DNA of 64,000 bases from Glo-17 sp964637835. Lineage in GTDB: Bacteria > Krumholzibacteriota > Krumholzibacteriia > LZORAL124-64-63. Shown piece after piece: positions 8,142-17,100 of the stretch. The position numbers and the translations under genes are program-made. The notes beneath the pieces are model-generated. The model was not told where the DNA came from. It searched no databases and was given only the letters and a program-made list of their open reading frames with translations. The DNA is taken from NCBI GenBank assembly GCA_964637835.1, contig CAZWYF010000002.1, forward strand, positions 1-64,000. Direction: 5' to 3'. The number at the start of each line of letters is the position of its first letter. The stretch's first letter is position 1.

Positions 8142-10055
8142 CTAGAACACGCCACCCACCGAGATCGCGTAGAGGTCCTGGATGTAGTCGTCCCAGCGGT
8201 TCTCGTCGAACTCGTTGCGACGGTAGGTGAAGGTGGCGGCGTACTTCTCGCTGGCCTGCCAGCGCACGCGCGCGAGCATGCGGTCGTGATCCGCCTCCAC
8301 GGCCATCAGGTTGCGGGTCTCGCTGCCGGTGTTCTCGTACCGGATCATCTCGTACATGCCCTCGAGCTGCAGGCAGCGGGTGAGCTGGAACGTGGCGCCG
8401 GGCACGACGCGGGTGGTCTGGCCGTCGTGATCGAAGGCCGCGAAGCCGGCCGCGGGATCGCCCACGCCCGTCAGCTCGCGGGTCTCCTGGCCGTAGGTGA
8501 CCATGGTGTAGATCGACAGCCGCTGGCTGGCCAGCCAGTTGGCGTTGAAGAACAGCCGGTGCGCGGTCCAGGTGGTCTCGGTGCCCTCGTCGGTGCGCTC
8601 GAGGGTCTGGTCGCGGCCCTGGTAGCCCAGCTCCAGCGGCAGGTGGCGCGCGGGGCGCATCTGCAGCGAGAGGTCCCAGGCCAGGCGGCTGCGCTCGTGA
8701 TCGCCGAGGATGCCGAACCAGGGCTCGTCGTCGGCGGTGTCCCAGGTGCGGGCCTGGTCCACCTCGAGGGCGGTCCAGCGCAGCCGGGCGCTGGCCTTCA
8801 CCGTGCGGCTCAGGCGCGTGCGCGCGCGCAGCGACAGATCCTGGCGCGTGCGTTCCTCGTCCAGGGTCTGGCTGTCGCCCACGAGCGAGGAGCCCACCAG
8901 GCCGTCCTGGGCGACCACCTCGTCCAGATCACTCTTGCCATAGCGATACTGCAGCTGCAGGCGGGTCCGGGGCAGGCTGGTGTTGGCCACGTCCAGGCGC
9001 CAGTCCTGCCGGCTGCGCTCCCGCTCGCTGGCGTACAGGATGCTCGCCCCCTCATCGAAGCGGATGTCGGAGTCCTCGGCCTGGAAGCGGCCGGACGCCC
9101 GCACCGTCGTGGCCTTGCCCAGGCGCGTCATCACCGCGAGCTGGCCGATGGCGTGCTCGGTGTCGCCGTCGCTGCTGCCCTCGCGGCCGTCCCAGGCCTC
9201 GGTGCCCTCGAGCTCCAGGCGGGCCAGCGTGCCGTGGGCGTAGACCCGCGTGCCGGCGGCCACGTCATAGGTGGCGTCGAGGCTGGCGCGGAAGTCCTTG
9301 CGCTCGTCGTCGTAGGCGTGGACGTCGCCGTGGGCGCGCTCGCTGTCGCTGCCCCGGTAGGACAGCCGCAGGTCGCCGCCGAGCTTGCCGCGACGGAACG
9401 CCGCACCGGCCCAGACCTCGTAGATGCCGCCATCGCGCGCGAGCACCAGGGGCGGGGTGTCGCCGCCGCCGTCGCGCAGGACGCTGGCCTTGCGGCCGTC
9501 GCGGCGCAGGTCCACGAATCCGCCGCGCACGTCCAGCCAGTCGGCCACGTGGAAACGGAGATCCACTTCGCCGTGGGTCCAGCGCAGGCGCGGGTCGAAG
9601 CCCAGGGCGTCCGGCGCCGGCGGCAGCGGGAAGCCGGGGTTGCGCAGCTCCACGTCGCGGTCGCTGTAGACATGGTGGGTGGAGTAGGTGACCGCGGCGC
9701 TGTAGGTACCGGGCGAGGTGCTCCAGACGCCGAGGTCGCCGGTGAAGCCGGAGCCCTCGAGGTTGCCGCCGTATCCGCGCGAGGTGACGGCATAGCCCTC
9801 CTCGTTCACGCGATGGTAGCCGAACAGGCCCGAACCCATGGTCTCGCCGTAGTAGGACCAGTCCTGGGCCGCCTGGGCGGTGTCGCCGAGCTGGTCGTTG
9901 ACCAGGAAGCTCAGGGTGGCGTGGTTCTGCAGGCCGATCAGGTCGCCCGTGGGGGCCCAGATGCGCTGGGCCTGGGCGGGCAGCTCGCCGGCGGCCGCGC
10001 CGCCGGCGAGGGCCAGGACCAGGATCAGCGTGGTCAGGGTCTTGGTGGTGTTCAT
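8142..10055 (-). CDS. MtrB/PioB-like outer-membrane beta-barrel of a porin-cytochrome conduit
   Basis: 637 residues from the ATG at 10055, which follows AGGAGG; the frame extends further upstream but lacks a good start. A Sec signal peptide (MNTTKTLTTLILVLALAGGAAAG) is followed by alternating amphipathic strands rich in R, D, Y and W, ending in a terminal phenylalanine (ISVGGVF) as in barrels recognised by the BAM machinery. In metal-reducing and iron-oxidising bacteria such barrels sheath a periplasmic decaheme cytochrome and pass electrons through the outer membrane. The decaheme gene ends 13 bases upstream on the same strand, which is the diagnostic pairing. The MtrB/PioB assignment rests on context and barrel character more than on a recognised motif; electron direction cannot be told. 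Confidence 0.75.
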   Translation of the reverse strand: MNTTKTLTTLILVLALAGGAAAGELPAQAQRIWAPTGDLIGLQNHATLSFLVNDQLGDTAQAAQDWSYYGETMGSGLFGYHRVNEEGYAVTSRGYGGNLEGSGFTGDLGVWSTSPGTYSAAVTYSTHHVYSDRDVELRNPGFPLPPAPDALGFDPRLRWTHGEVDLRFHVADWLDVRGGFVDLRRDGRKASVLRDGGGDTPPLVLARDGGIYEVWAGAAFRRGKLGGDLRLSYRGSDSERAHGDVHAYDDERKDFRASLDATYDVAAGTRVYAHGTLARLELEGTEAWDGREGSSDGDTEHAIGQLAVMTRLGKATTVRASGRFQAEDSDIRFDEGASILYASERERSRQDWRLDVANTSLPRTRLQLQYRYGKSDLDEVVAQDGLVGSSLVGDSQTLDEERTRQDLSLRARTRLSRTVKASARLRWTALEVDQARTWDTADDEPWFGILGDHERSRLAWDLSLQMRPARHLPLELGYQGRDQTLERTDEGTETTWTAHRLFFNANWLASQRLSIYTMVTYGQETRELTGVGDPAAGFAAFDHDGQTTRVVPGATFQLTRCLQLEGMYEMIRYENTGSETRNLMAVEADHDRMLARVRWQASEKYAATFTYRRNEFDENRWDDYIQDLYAISVGGVF

Positions 10056-10068
10056 GACCTTGCCTCCT

Positions 10069-10992
10069 CTAGTCCGCGAAGCTGGGGGACACGTTCGAGC
10101 CGTGGATCTCCCGGTGGCAATCGGTGCAGCGGGCCTCGCCGGCCAGCAGGCCACCGTGCGGCACGCCGCCGAGGCGCCAGTTGTCGTCGGCCGAGAAGGC
10201 CGTCTCGTAATGGCACTGCAGGCAGAGGCCGTTGCCGTCCTGGTTCAGCAGCCCGGGATGGTGCGAACCGTGGGGCTGGTGGCAGTTCAGGCATTCCTCG
10301 CCCTCGACGGCCATGTGCTCGAACACGAACGGGCCGGCGATCTCGGCGTGGCAGCCCAGGCAGCCGTCGTTGACGCCGCTCCAGTCCGAGAATTCGGTAC
10401 CCTGATGCGGGTCGTGGCAGTCGTTGCAGCCGAGGTGGCCCTCGAGCACGCGATGCCGGTGCGGCAGCCGGAACTCCGCGGACACCGCGGCGTGGCATTG
10501 CAGGCAGAACTCCGACTGATTGCGGAAGTCCGCCGCGGGCCGGGCCTCGTACCCGCCCCAGTGCGCCTGGTCGGCGTGGCACTCGGCGCAGGTGACCCCG
10601 GTGCCGTGGTGCGGGCTGGTGGCGTAGTGCACGTCCTGGTCCAGGTGGCACTGCAGGCACATGGCGTCGCGGCCGGCGGCATCGAGGGCGCCGAGCTGCG
10701 CGGTGCCGATGATGAAGCCCTCGCCGCCCTCGTCCATGTGGACGCTGCCGGGGCCGTGGCAGGCCTCGCAGCCGGCGATGTCGGTGCCGGGGATGCTCAG
10801 GCCGCGCTCGGCGGCATGGGGGGAGTGCACGTAGAACTCGCCAGGCTCGTCATGGCACATGGCGCAGTCCTCCGAGCCGATGTACTCGGCGTCGGCCGGG
10901 ATGTCGAACTGGGAGAGGTAGTCGCCGCCCACTGCGCCCTGCGCGCAGAGCAGGACGGCCAGGCAGCCGAGGGTGGCGGTGAGTGCCCGCAT
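10069..10992 (-). CDS. Periplasmic decaheme c-type cytochrome (MtrA/DmsE-like)
   Basis: 307 residues with a cleavable signal peptide (about residues 1-22) and exactly ten CxxCH motifs: CAMCH, CEACH, CLQCH, CAECH, CLQCH, CNDCH, CLGCH, CLNCH, CLQCH and CTDCH. Size and heme count match the DmsE/MtrA decaheme family, whose members sit inside an outer-membrane barrel and carry electrons across it. The ATG at 10992 is preceded by CTGGAGGTTCGC. Co-transcribed with the beta-barrel gene 13 bases downstream. Extra histidines between motifs would supply distal heme ligands. A CymA-like quinol dehydrogenase or inner-membrane partner is not seen in the window. Confidence 0.9.
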   Translation of the reverse strand: MRALTATLGCLAVLLCAQGAVGGDYLSQFDIPADAEYIGSEDCAMCHDEPGEFYVHSPHAAERGLSIPGTDIAGCEACHGPGSVHMDEGGEGFIIGTAQLGALDAAGRDAMCLQCHLDQDVHYATSPHHGTGVTCAECHADQAHWGGYEARPAADFRNQSEFCLQCHAAVSAEFRLPHRHRVLEGHLGCNDCHDPHQGTEFSDWSGVNDGCLGCHAEIAGPFVFEHMAVEGEECLNCHQPHGSHHPGLLNQDGNGLCLQCHYETAFSADDNWRLGGVPHGGLLAGEARCTDCHREIHGSNVSPSFAD

Positions 10993-11033
10993 GCGAACCT
11001 CCAGGGGTCGGGATCGGTTGCGTCAGCGCGCCA

Positions 11034-11063
11034 AACATAGACGAGAAACGCTGCTGACTTCAA
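11034..11063 (-). promoter_or_regulatory. Candidate promoter of the decaheme-porin unit
   Basis: On the minus strand TTGAAG (11063-11058) and TATGTT (11039-11034) are 18 bases apart, placing the start about 35 bases before the decaheme ATG. It lies in an unusually AT-rich patch (about 11030-11130) that also contains a stray TTGACA at 11075-11070. The 350-base region to queG holds no other gene except the short frame at 11283. Confidence 0.45.
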
Positions 11064-11197
11064 AGCAAATGTCAACGGATCCTGTTCGTTCTTTCACAAC
11101 AAGAGTCGTCCTGTTTACTTTTCGATTTCCCGGGAATCGCCCGCGGAAGCCGGGCCTGGCAGGATCGCGCTGGCTGGCCCGCGTCGGCGCGGGAGGC

Positions 11198-11203
11198 TAT
11201 GAT
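11198..11203 (+). promoter_or_regulatory. Candidate -10 box for the queG unit
   Basis: TATGAT at 11198-11203 is close to the consensus TATAAT but lacks a convincing -35 box. A 6-bp hairpin (GGACGG...CCGTCC) follows in the predicted leader. Confidence 0.35.
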
Positions 11204-11282
11204 GAGCCCATCGGGACGGCGAGATCGAACCGTCCACCGCCCCTCCCGCAGCGCTGAGACCTCTTGGCGGGGAGTCCGCAGC

Positions 11283-11348
11283 ATGAATGACGACGGTCTC
11301 GATATCCGTGCCGGGGACCCCGGCGTGGTCGGGCTGGCGCGACCATGA
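11283..11348 (+). CDS. Possible 21-residue leader peptide upstream of queG
   Basis: ATG at 11283 with GGGGAG about ten bases upstream opens a 21-codon frame (MNDDGLDIRAGDPGVVGLARP) whose TGA overlaps the queG ATG (ATGA at 11345-11348). queG has no clear ribosome-binding site of its own, so translation of this small frame could deliver ribosomes to queG. It has no recognisable family and could be incidental. Confidence 0.35.
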   Translation: MNDDGLDIRAGDPGVVGLARP

Positions 11349-12496
11349 CCGGTCCGGTGAGCATCGCCGCCCGTGACCTGGCCGCCGAGCTGGCGCCGCG
11401 CTGCCGCGAGGCCGCGGTGGATCTGGCCGGAGCCGTGCCCCTGGACGGTCCCGCCCCGCATGCCGACGCCTGGCGCCGCTGGCTGGATCGGGGACATCAC
11501 GGCGACCTCGAATACCTGATCCGCACCCGCGAGGAGCGCGCCGACCCGCGCCGACGCAACCCGTGGGCGCGGTCGCTGCTGGTCTTCGGCCAGCGATACA
11601 CCGCCGGCTGGCCAGGCACCGAGCCGCCGGCCGCGCACTGGGTCGATCACGTGAGCCGCTACGCCCGCGGCCGCGACTATCACGACGTCCTGCTCGCCGC
11701 GGTCCGTCGCATCCTGCAGGGACTGCGCGCCGTCTGGCCCGATCTGCGCGCCCATCCCGCCGTGGACACCGGCCCCTACCTGGAGCGCGACTGGGCCGCC
11801 GCCGCCGGACTCGGATTCATCGGCAAGAACACCTGCCTGATCCACGAGGCCCTCGGCTCCGGCCTCTTCCTGGCCGTCGCGCCCACCAACCTCGCGTTGC
11901 ACGGCCTGCCGGCCGCGCCGCATCCCCTCTACCAGGTGGTCGCTCGCGGACCGCTCCCCGCGCCGGGCGCCGATCGCTGCGGTTCCTGCACCCGCTGCCT
12001 GGACGCCTGTCCCACCGGCGCCTTCCCGCAACCGCGGCAGCTGGATGCCCACCGCTGCCTGAGCACCTGGACCATCGAGTGGCAGGGCCGCGCACCCGCG
12101 GCCGAGCGAGCGCGCCAGGGCGACCGGCTCTTCGGTTGCGACGTCTGCCAGCAGGTCTGCCCCTGGAACCGGCGCGCGCATCGTGCCGCGGACCAGGCGC
12201 CGCCACCGGTCGCGGACTACGCGCCGCTCGCCGACCATGGGGATGTGGACCTCGCGGCGCTGCTGACCGTGGACGCCGAGGAGTTCCGCCGGCGCTTCCG
12301 GCGCACGCCGCTGTGGCGTGCCCATCCCGCGGGCCTGCGCCGCGACGCCCTGGTGATGGCCGCCAACACCGGCCGGCGCGATCTGCGGGAGCGCATCGTG
12401 GCCATCGCCACCGGCGACCCCGATCCACAGGTCCGGGCGGTGGCCGCCTGGGCCGCCGACCGGCTGACCGCAGAGCAGGAGGAGGACCGGCCATGA
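11345..12496 (+). CDS. queG: Epoxyqueuosine reductase
   Basis: 383 residues. QueG uses cobalamin and two [4Fe-4S] clusters to reduce epoxyqueuosine to queuosine in tRNA, the last core step of the pathway. Visible features are the GLGFIGKNTCLI segment near residue 155, the ferredoxin-like cluster motif CGSCTRCLDACPTGAF and the second motif CDVCQQVCPWN, ending in a HEAT-like tail typical of the family. It overlaps the following radical SAM gene by ATGA, so they form an operon. queF, an earlier pathway enzyme, is convergent 2 kb away and the queuosine mannosyltransferase lies at 21.7 kb. Confidence 0.95.
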   Translation: MTGPVSIAARDLAAELAPRCREAAVDLAGAVPLDGPAPHADAWRRWLDRGHHGDLEYLIRTREERADPRRRNPWARSLLVFGQRYTAGWPGTEPPAAHWVDHVSRYARGRDYHDVLLAAVRRILQGLRAVWPDLRAHPAVDTGPYLERDWAAAAGLGFIGKNTCLIHEALGSGLFLAVAPTNLALHGLPAAPHPLYQVVARGPLPAPGADRCGSCTRCLDACPTGAFPQPRQLDAHRCLSTWTIEWQGRAPAAERARQGDRLFGCDVCQQVCPWNRRAHRAADQAPPPVADYAPLADHGDVDLAALLTVDAEEFRRRFRRTPLWRAHPAGLRRDALVMAANTGRRDLRERIVAIATGDPDPQVRAVAAWAADRLTAEQEEDRP

Positions 12497-13491
12497 CCCC
12501 CCCCGCCGCGTACTGGGAATCCCGCCCCGACCAGCGCGTCGCCTGTCGCCTGTGCCCCGTGGCCTGCGTCCTGCGCCCCGGCCAGACCGGCCCCTGCGGC
12601 ACCCGCGCCAACCGTGACGGCAGCATGGAGCTGCTACGCTATGGCAAGCTGGTGGCCGCCGGCATGGACCCCATCGAGAAGAAGCCGCTGTACCACTTCC
12701 GTCCCGGCGCGCCCATCCTCTCGATCGCCGGCACCGGCTGCAACCTGCACTGCGCGTTCTGCCAGAACTGGAACATCAGCCAGCAGCACGACGGCCGCAC
12801 CGAGACCATGGCGCCCGCCGAGGTGGTGGCCCTGGCGCAGGAGCATGGCTCGGTGGGCGTGGCCTACACCTACAGCGAGCCGCTGGTCTGGTTCGAGTTC
12901 GTGCGCGACACCGCCAGGCTGGTCCGCGAGGCCGGCCTGGTGAACGTGGTGGTCAGCAACGGCTACATCAACGCCGAACCGCTGCAGGAGCTGATCCCGC
13001 TGCTGGACGCGGTGAACTTCGATCTGAAGAGCATGGACGACCGCTTCTACCGCAACGTCTGCAAGGCCAGCCTGGGCAGCGTCCTGCACGCCATCACCGC
13101 CGTGCACGAGGCCGGCGTCCACCTCGAGGTCACCAACCTGGTGATCCCCGGCTACAACGACACCGACGACCACCTCGCCCGCCTGCGCGACTTCCTGGCC
13201 GACCTCTCGCCCGACATCCCCCTGCACCTGTCGGCCTACCACCCGGCCTGGAAGTTCGACGCCCCGCCCACGCCCCCGGCCACCCTCGAGCACGCCGCCC
13301 AGGTCTGCCACGAGCGCCTGCACTTCGTCTACGTGGGCAACGTCCACGTCCCCGACTGGACCGACACCCGCTGCCCCGGCTGCGGCGAGGTGGTCATCGC
13401 CCGCCACGCCTACCGCACCGAGAACCACCTCACCGCGGCGGCGACCTGCCCCGCCTGCGCCCGCCCCCTCCCCGTCGTCCTCGCACCCTGA
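12493..13491 (+). CDS. amrS: AmmeMemoRadiSam system radical SAM enzyme
   Basis: 332 residues. The radical SAM cluster motif is CNLHCAFC, with a cysteine-rich N-terminal element (CRLCPVACVLRPGQTGPCG) before it and a C-terminal zinc-ribbon-like part (CPGCG...CPACARP). This is the layout of AmrS, usually encoded with AMMECR1 and MEMO1 homologues; neither is in this window. The reaction is unknown. It starts within the queG stop (ATGA overlap), so it is translationally coupled to a queuosine gene, an uncommon association. A 36-bp hairpin follows 20 bases after the stop. Confidence 0.9.
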   Translation: MTPPAAYWESRPDQRVACRLCPVACVLRPGQTGPCGTRANRDGSMELLRYGKLVAAGMDPIEKKPLYHFRPGAPILSIAGTGCNLHCAFCQNWNISQQHDGRTETMAPAEVVALAQEHGSVGVAYTYSEPLVWFEFVRDTARLVREAGLVNVVVSNGYINAEPLQELIPLLDAVNFDLKSMDDRFYRNVCKASLGSVLHAITAVHEAGVHLEVTNLVIPGYNDTDDHLARLRDFLADLSPDIPLHLSAYHPAWKFDAPPTPPATLEHAAQVCHERLHFVYVGNVHVPDWTDTRCPGCGEVVIARHAYRTENHLTAAATCPACARPLPVVLAP

Positions 13492-13511
13492 GCGTCGGTC
13501 CGACGCTGGAC

Positions 13512-13593
13512 GCGGGTCGGAGGCGTGACACCCCGGGGCGCCGGGTGCGCGAGCGAACACCCGGCGCCCCGGGGTGTCACGCCTCCGACCCGC
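13512..13593. terminator. Perfect 36-bp inverted repeat at the queF 3' end
   Basis: Arms 13512-13547 and 13558-13593 are perfectly complementary over 36 bases, with a 10-base loop (CGCGAGCGAA). The right arm contains the last five codons and stop of queF (GSEA-stop). Position between convergent genes fits a bidirectional terminator, but the arms are about three times longer than other terminators here. Confidence 0.8.
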
Positions 13594-13975
13594 CCCAGCC
13601 CGGATCGATGTAGTTCGCCCGCACGGTGGTGGTGATCCCGCCCCGGACGAACCACTCGCCCGTGACCTCCATCATGCGCGGCTGGCAGGCGGCGACGAGG
13701 TCGTCCAGGATCCGGTTGGTGACCGCCTCGTGGAAGGCGCCCTCGTCGCGGTAGCTCCAGAGGTAGAGCTTGAGGGACTTGAGCTCCACGCAGGTCCGGG
13801 CCGGGACGTAGCTGATGTGGAAGTGCGCGAAGTCCGGCTGGCCGGTGAGGGGGCACAGGCAGGTGAACTCCGGGCAGTCGAAGGCGATCTCGTAGTCCCG
13901 GTCGGGCGCCGGGTTGGCGAAGGTGTCCGGCTGCCGGGCGGGGCGGGTCGGCTGGTCGGGTCGACGTTCGGGCAT
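13577..13975 (-). CDS. queF: NADPH-dependent 7-cyano-7-deazaguanine reductase (preQ0 reductase)
   Basis: 132 residues, the short unimodular QueF type. QueF reduces the nitrile of preQ0 to the aminomethyl group of preQ1, the base later inserted into tRNA by Tgt. The catalytic cysteine lies in FTCLCPLTGQPDFAH and the cofactor-binding motif ELKSLKLYLWSYRDEGAFHE is present. The C-terminal codons are embedded in a perfect 36-bp hairpin. It is convergent with queG-amrS. The upstream 210 bases show no preQ1 riboswitch fold that I can recognise. Confidence 0.95.
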   Translation of the reverse strand: MPERRPDQPTRPARQPDTFANPAPDRDYEIAFDCPEFTCLCPLTGQPDFAHFHISYVPARTCVELKSLKLYLWSYRDEGAFHEAVTNRILDDLVAACQPRMMEVTGEWFVRGGITTTVRANYIDPGWGGSEA

Positions 13976-14187
13976 GGCGCGGGGTCCTTTGCGGGGGTCG
14001 GGGGCGACGGGGTGCGGTCATGCTAACCCGCGACGGCGCACCGCGCCAGCGCCCGCCGCCGGCGCCCGCCGCCAGCGCCCCACCACCGGGCCGCCGGTCC
14101 TGGATCCGGGATTTCAACGCCCGCCCGGGCGCGCGATGCGTTACAATCGGGGTTCCGTCATCGCCGCTCAGCCCCGTGGAGGACCCC

Positions 14188-17100
14188 ATGCTCCGCTCCC
14201 CGTCGTCCGTCCGTCACCGCCCCGTCGCCATCCACCCGCTCGCCATCGCCATCGTGCTGCTGACGGTGGCCGGCTGGGCGGCCCTGGCCGCCGCCGAGAT
14301 CCCGCGACCGCGCGTCCTGGACCACGATCCCGGCGCCCTGCGGGTCCACGTCCCGGTCGGGGCCGCCGTCGACGAGGACGGCGAACCCGCCGCGTGGCAC
14401 GGCCTGGTGGCGGTCCCGCCGGGCAAGCGCCCCGTGCTCGACGCGGCCGGCGGTCCGGGAAGTCTCGGCGACCTCGTGGTGATGCACGGGGTCCGGCTGG
14501 CCCCGCTCCGCGTGCCGGCCGGCGCGGACGGCGTGACCCTGGAGATCCGCTTCCTGGACGACCCCGCCGCGCCGCCCTGTCCCGTCCTGGCGGAGACCTT
14601 CGCCGACCTGCTGGAGGCCAGCGCGCTCGGTGGCGCCGCCGTGCGGGCGCAGCACGACGAGGTACCGGGCATGTACCTGATGATCGTGCCGGTGGTGTCG
14701 GGCATCGAGGCCGTGGTGGAGCCGCTGCTGGACTGGCGCCGGCGCCAGGGGTACACGGTGCAGCTGGCCAGCACCCTGCAGACCGGCACGGCCCCCTCGC
14801 AGATCAAGGCCTACATCCAGCAGGTCCATGACACGGCGGCCGTGCCCCTGGCCCACGTCTGCCTGGTGGGCGACGCCGGCGGCGCGGTCAACCTGGCCAC
14901 CTGGCGGGAGAACGTCTCCGGCTACAACGGCGAGGGCGACCACGACTACGTCCGCCTCGACGGCGACGACGTCCTGGCCGACGCCCACATCGGCCGCCTG
15001 ACCGCGCGCAGCCTCGCCGAGCTCGAGGGCATCGTCGCCAAGATCCTGGCCTACGAGCGCACGCCCGAGGTCTTCGCCGATCCCGGCTGGTACGGCCGCG
15101 CCGTCCTGGTGGGCGACCCCACCTCCTCCGGCACCTCGACCATCTACGTCAACCAGTGGCTCAAGGAGCAGCTCCAGCCCCTGGGCTACACCCAGATCGA
15201 CACGATCTGGAGCGGACCGTTCGCCACCCAGATCTTCCAGAAGCTCAACCAGGGCGCCTCGGTCTACACCTACCGCGGCTACCTCGGCTGCAGCGGCTTC
15301 AGCCCCAGCTACATCGACAACCTGACCAACGGCACCGAGCTGCCCTTCGCCGTCATGGTCACCTGCGCCTCGGGCAGCTTCGCCAGCGACAGCCACGGCT
15401 ACAGCGAGGCCATGCTGCGCAATCCCCATGGCGGCGCCATCGGCGCGGTGGGCACCGCCACCATCGGCACCCACACCCGCTACAACAACTGCTACTTCCA
15501 CGGCGTGTGGGAGGGCGCGGTCAACGAGCCCGACCGTGCCCTGGGCTACGCCCATACCCGCGGCAAGCTGGAGCTCTTCCTGCAGTACCAGGCCAGCGAG
15601 CCGGACATCGTCGAGATCTGGTCGGTGTGGAACAACCTGATGGGCGACCCGGCCACCGCCATGCGCCAGGCCCGGCCGGCCACCGCCGCGGCCACCTATC
15701 CCGCCACCCTGCCGCCGGAGGCGGGCGCGGTGCCCGTCGCCGTCACCGCCGGCGGCGAGCCCCGGCCCGACCGGACCGTGACCCTCCTGCAGCCCGGCCT
15801 GCCACCGGTGACCGGCCGCACCGACGCCGCGGGCGAGGTCCTGCTGCCGCTGCCGTCCGGCGCGGCGCCCGGCGAGCTCCTGGTCACCGTCACCGGGGAC
15901 GACCTCATCCCCCATCGCGGCTCCCTGCAGCTCGGCGCGGTGGCGGCCCACTGCGCGGCCGTGGACTGGAACTGGGACGACACCGCCCCGGGCCAGGATG
16001 GCGACGGCCTGCCCGATCCCGGCGAGGTCGGCGCCCTGACCGTCACCGTCCGCAACCTGGGCCAGTCCACCGCCCCCGGCGTCAGCGCCGCCATGTCCGC
16101 GCGCACCGGCGAGGTGGAGGTCTCCGGCGGCGCCTTCCTCCTCGGCGACCTGCCCGCCGGCGCCGACGCCCTGGCCGGCCCCTGGACCGTCACCCTCCCC
16201 GCCGACCTCGCCGACGGCGCCGAGGCCGTGCTCGCCCTGGACGCGGCCGCGGGGGACGACGCCTGGCGCAGCCGCGTGGCCCTGCCGGTGAGCGCCCCCC
16301 GCCTGGCCGTGGCCCAGACCCAGTGGTCGGCCCTGCCGGGACAGATCGCCGAGCTGCGCGTGACCCTGGAGAACACCGGCAGCGTCGGCGCGCTCGGCGC
16401 CGTGGCCACGCTCACGCCAGCCGGCGGCTACCTCCTGCCGGCCGGGCCGCTGACCGTCGATCTCGGCGACCTCGCCCCCGGGGCGGGGGCGGAGGCGGCG
16501 TTCTCCCTGGCCGTGTCGGCCGCGGCCTGGGGTGGCCACCTGGCGCCCTGCCGCCTGACCATCCACACCGCCACCGGCGCCGTGCAGCACCTCGAGCTGC
16601 CCCTGCCGGTGGGCGGCGCCGACGCCGCCAGCCCCGTGGGCCCCGGCAGCCTGGGCTACCTCGCCTGGGACAGCGCCGATCCGGCCGCCGACGCCCCGGT
16701 CTACTGGTGGCGCGAGATCGATCCCACCCACGGCGGCGCCGGCCAGGACGTGGGCCTCGGCGACTTCGGCTACGAGCAGGACGACACCCGTACCCTCGAC
16801 CTGCCCTTCACCTTCCGCTTCCGAGGCCGCGACTACGACCGCATCTCCATCTGCTCCAACGGCTGGGTGAGCCTGGGTCAGACCTACCTGGTCCACTGGC
16901 GCAACTGGGGACTGCCCGCCGCCGGCGCCCCGGACCCCCTGCTGGCCGTCTTCTGGGACGACCTCCAGCAATCCGGCACCAACCGCGTCTACCACCACCA
17001 CGACGCCGCCGCGGGCATCTACGTGGTCCAGTGGAGCCGGATGCGGAACCTCTACGACGGCCAGCAGAACTGCCAGGTCCTGCTGTACGACCCCGCCGTC

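Noticed and set aside
13976..14187. preQ1 riboswitch upstream of queF
   Set aside because: I could not find the short pseudoknot pattern or its A-rich tail in the 210 bases upstream; absence by eye is not proof.
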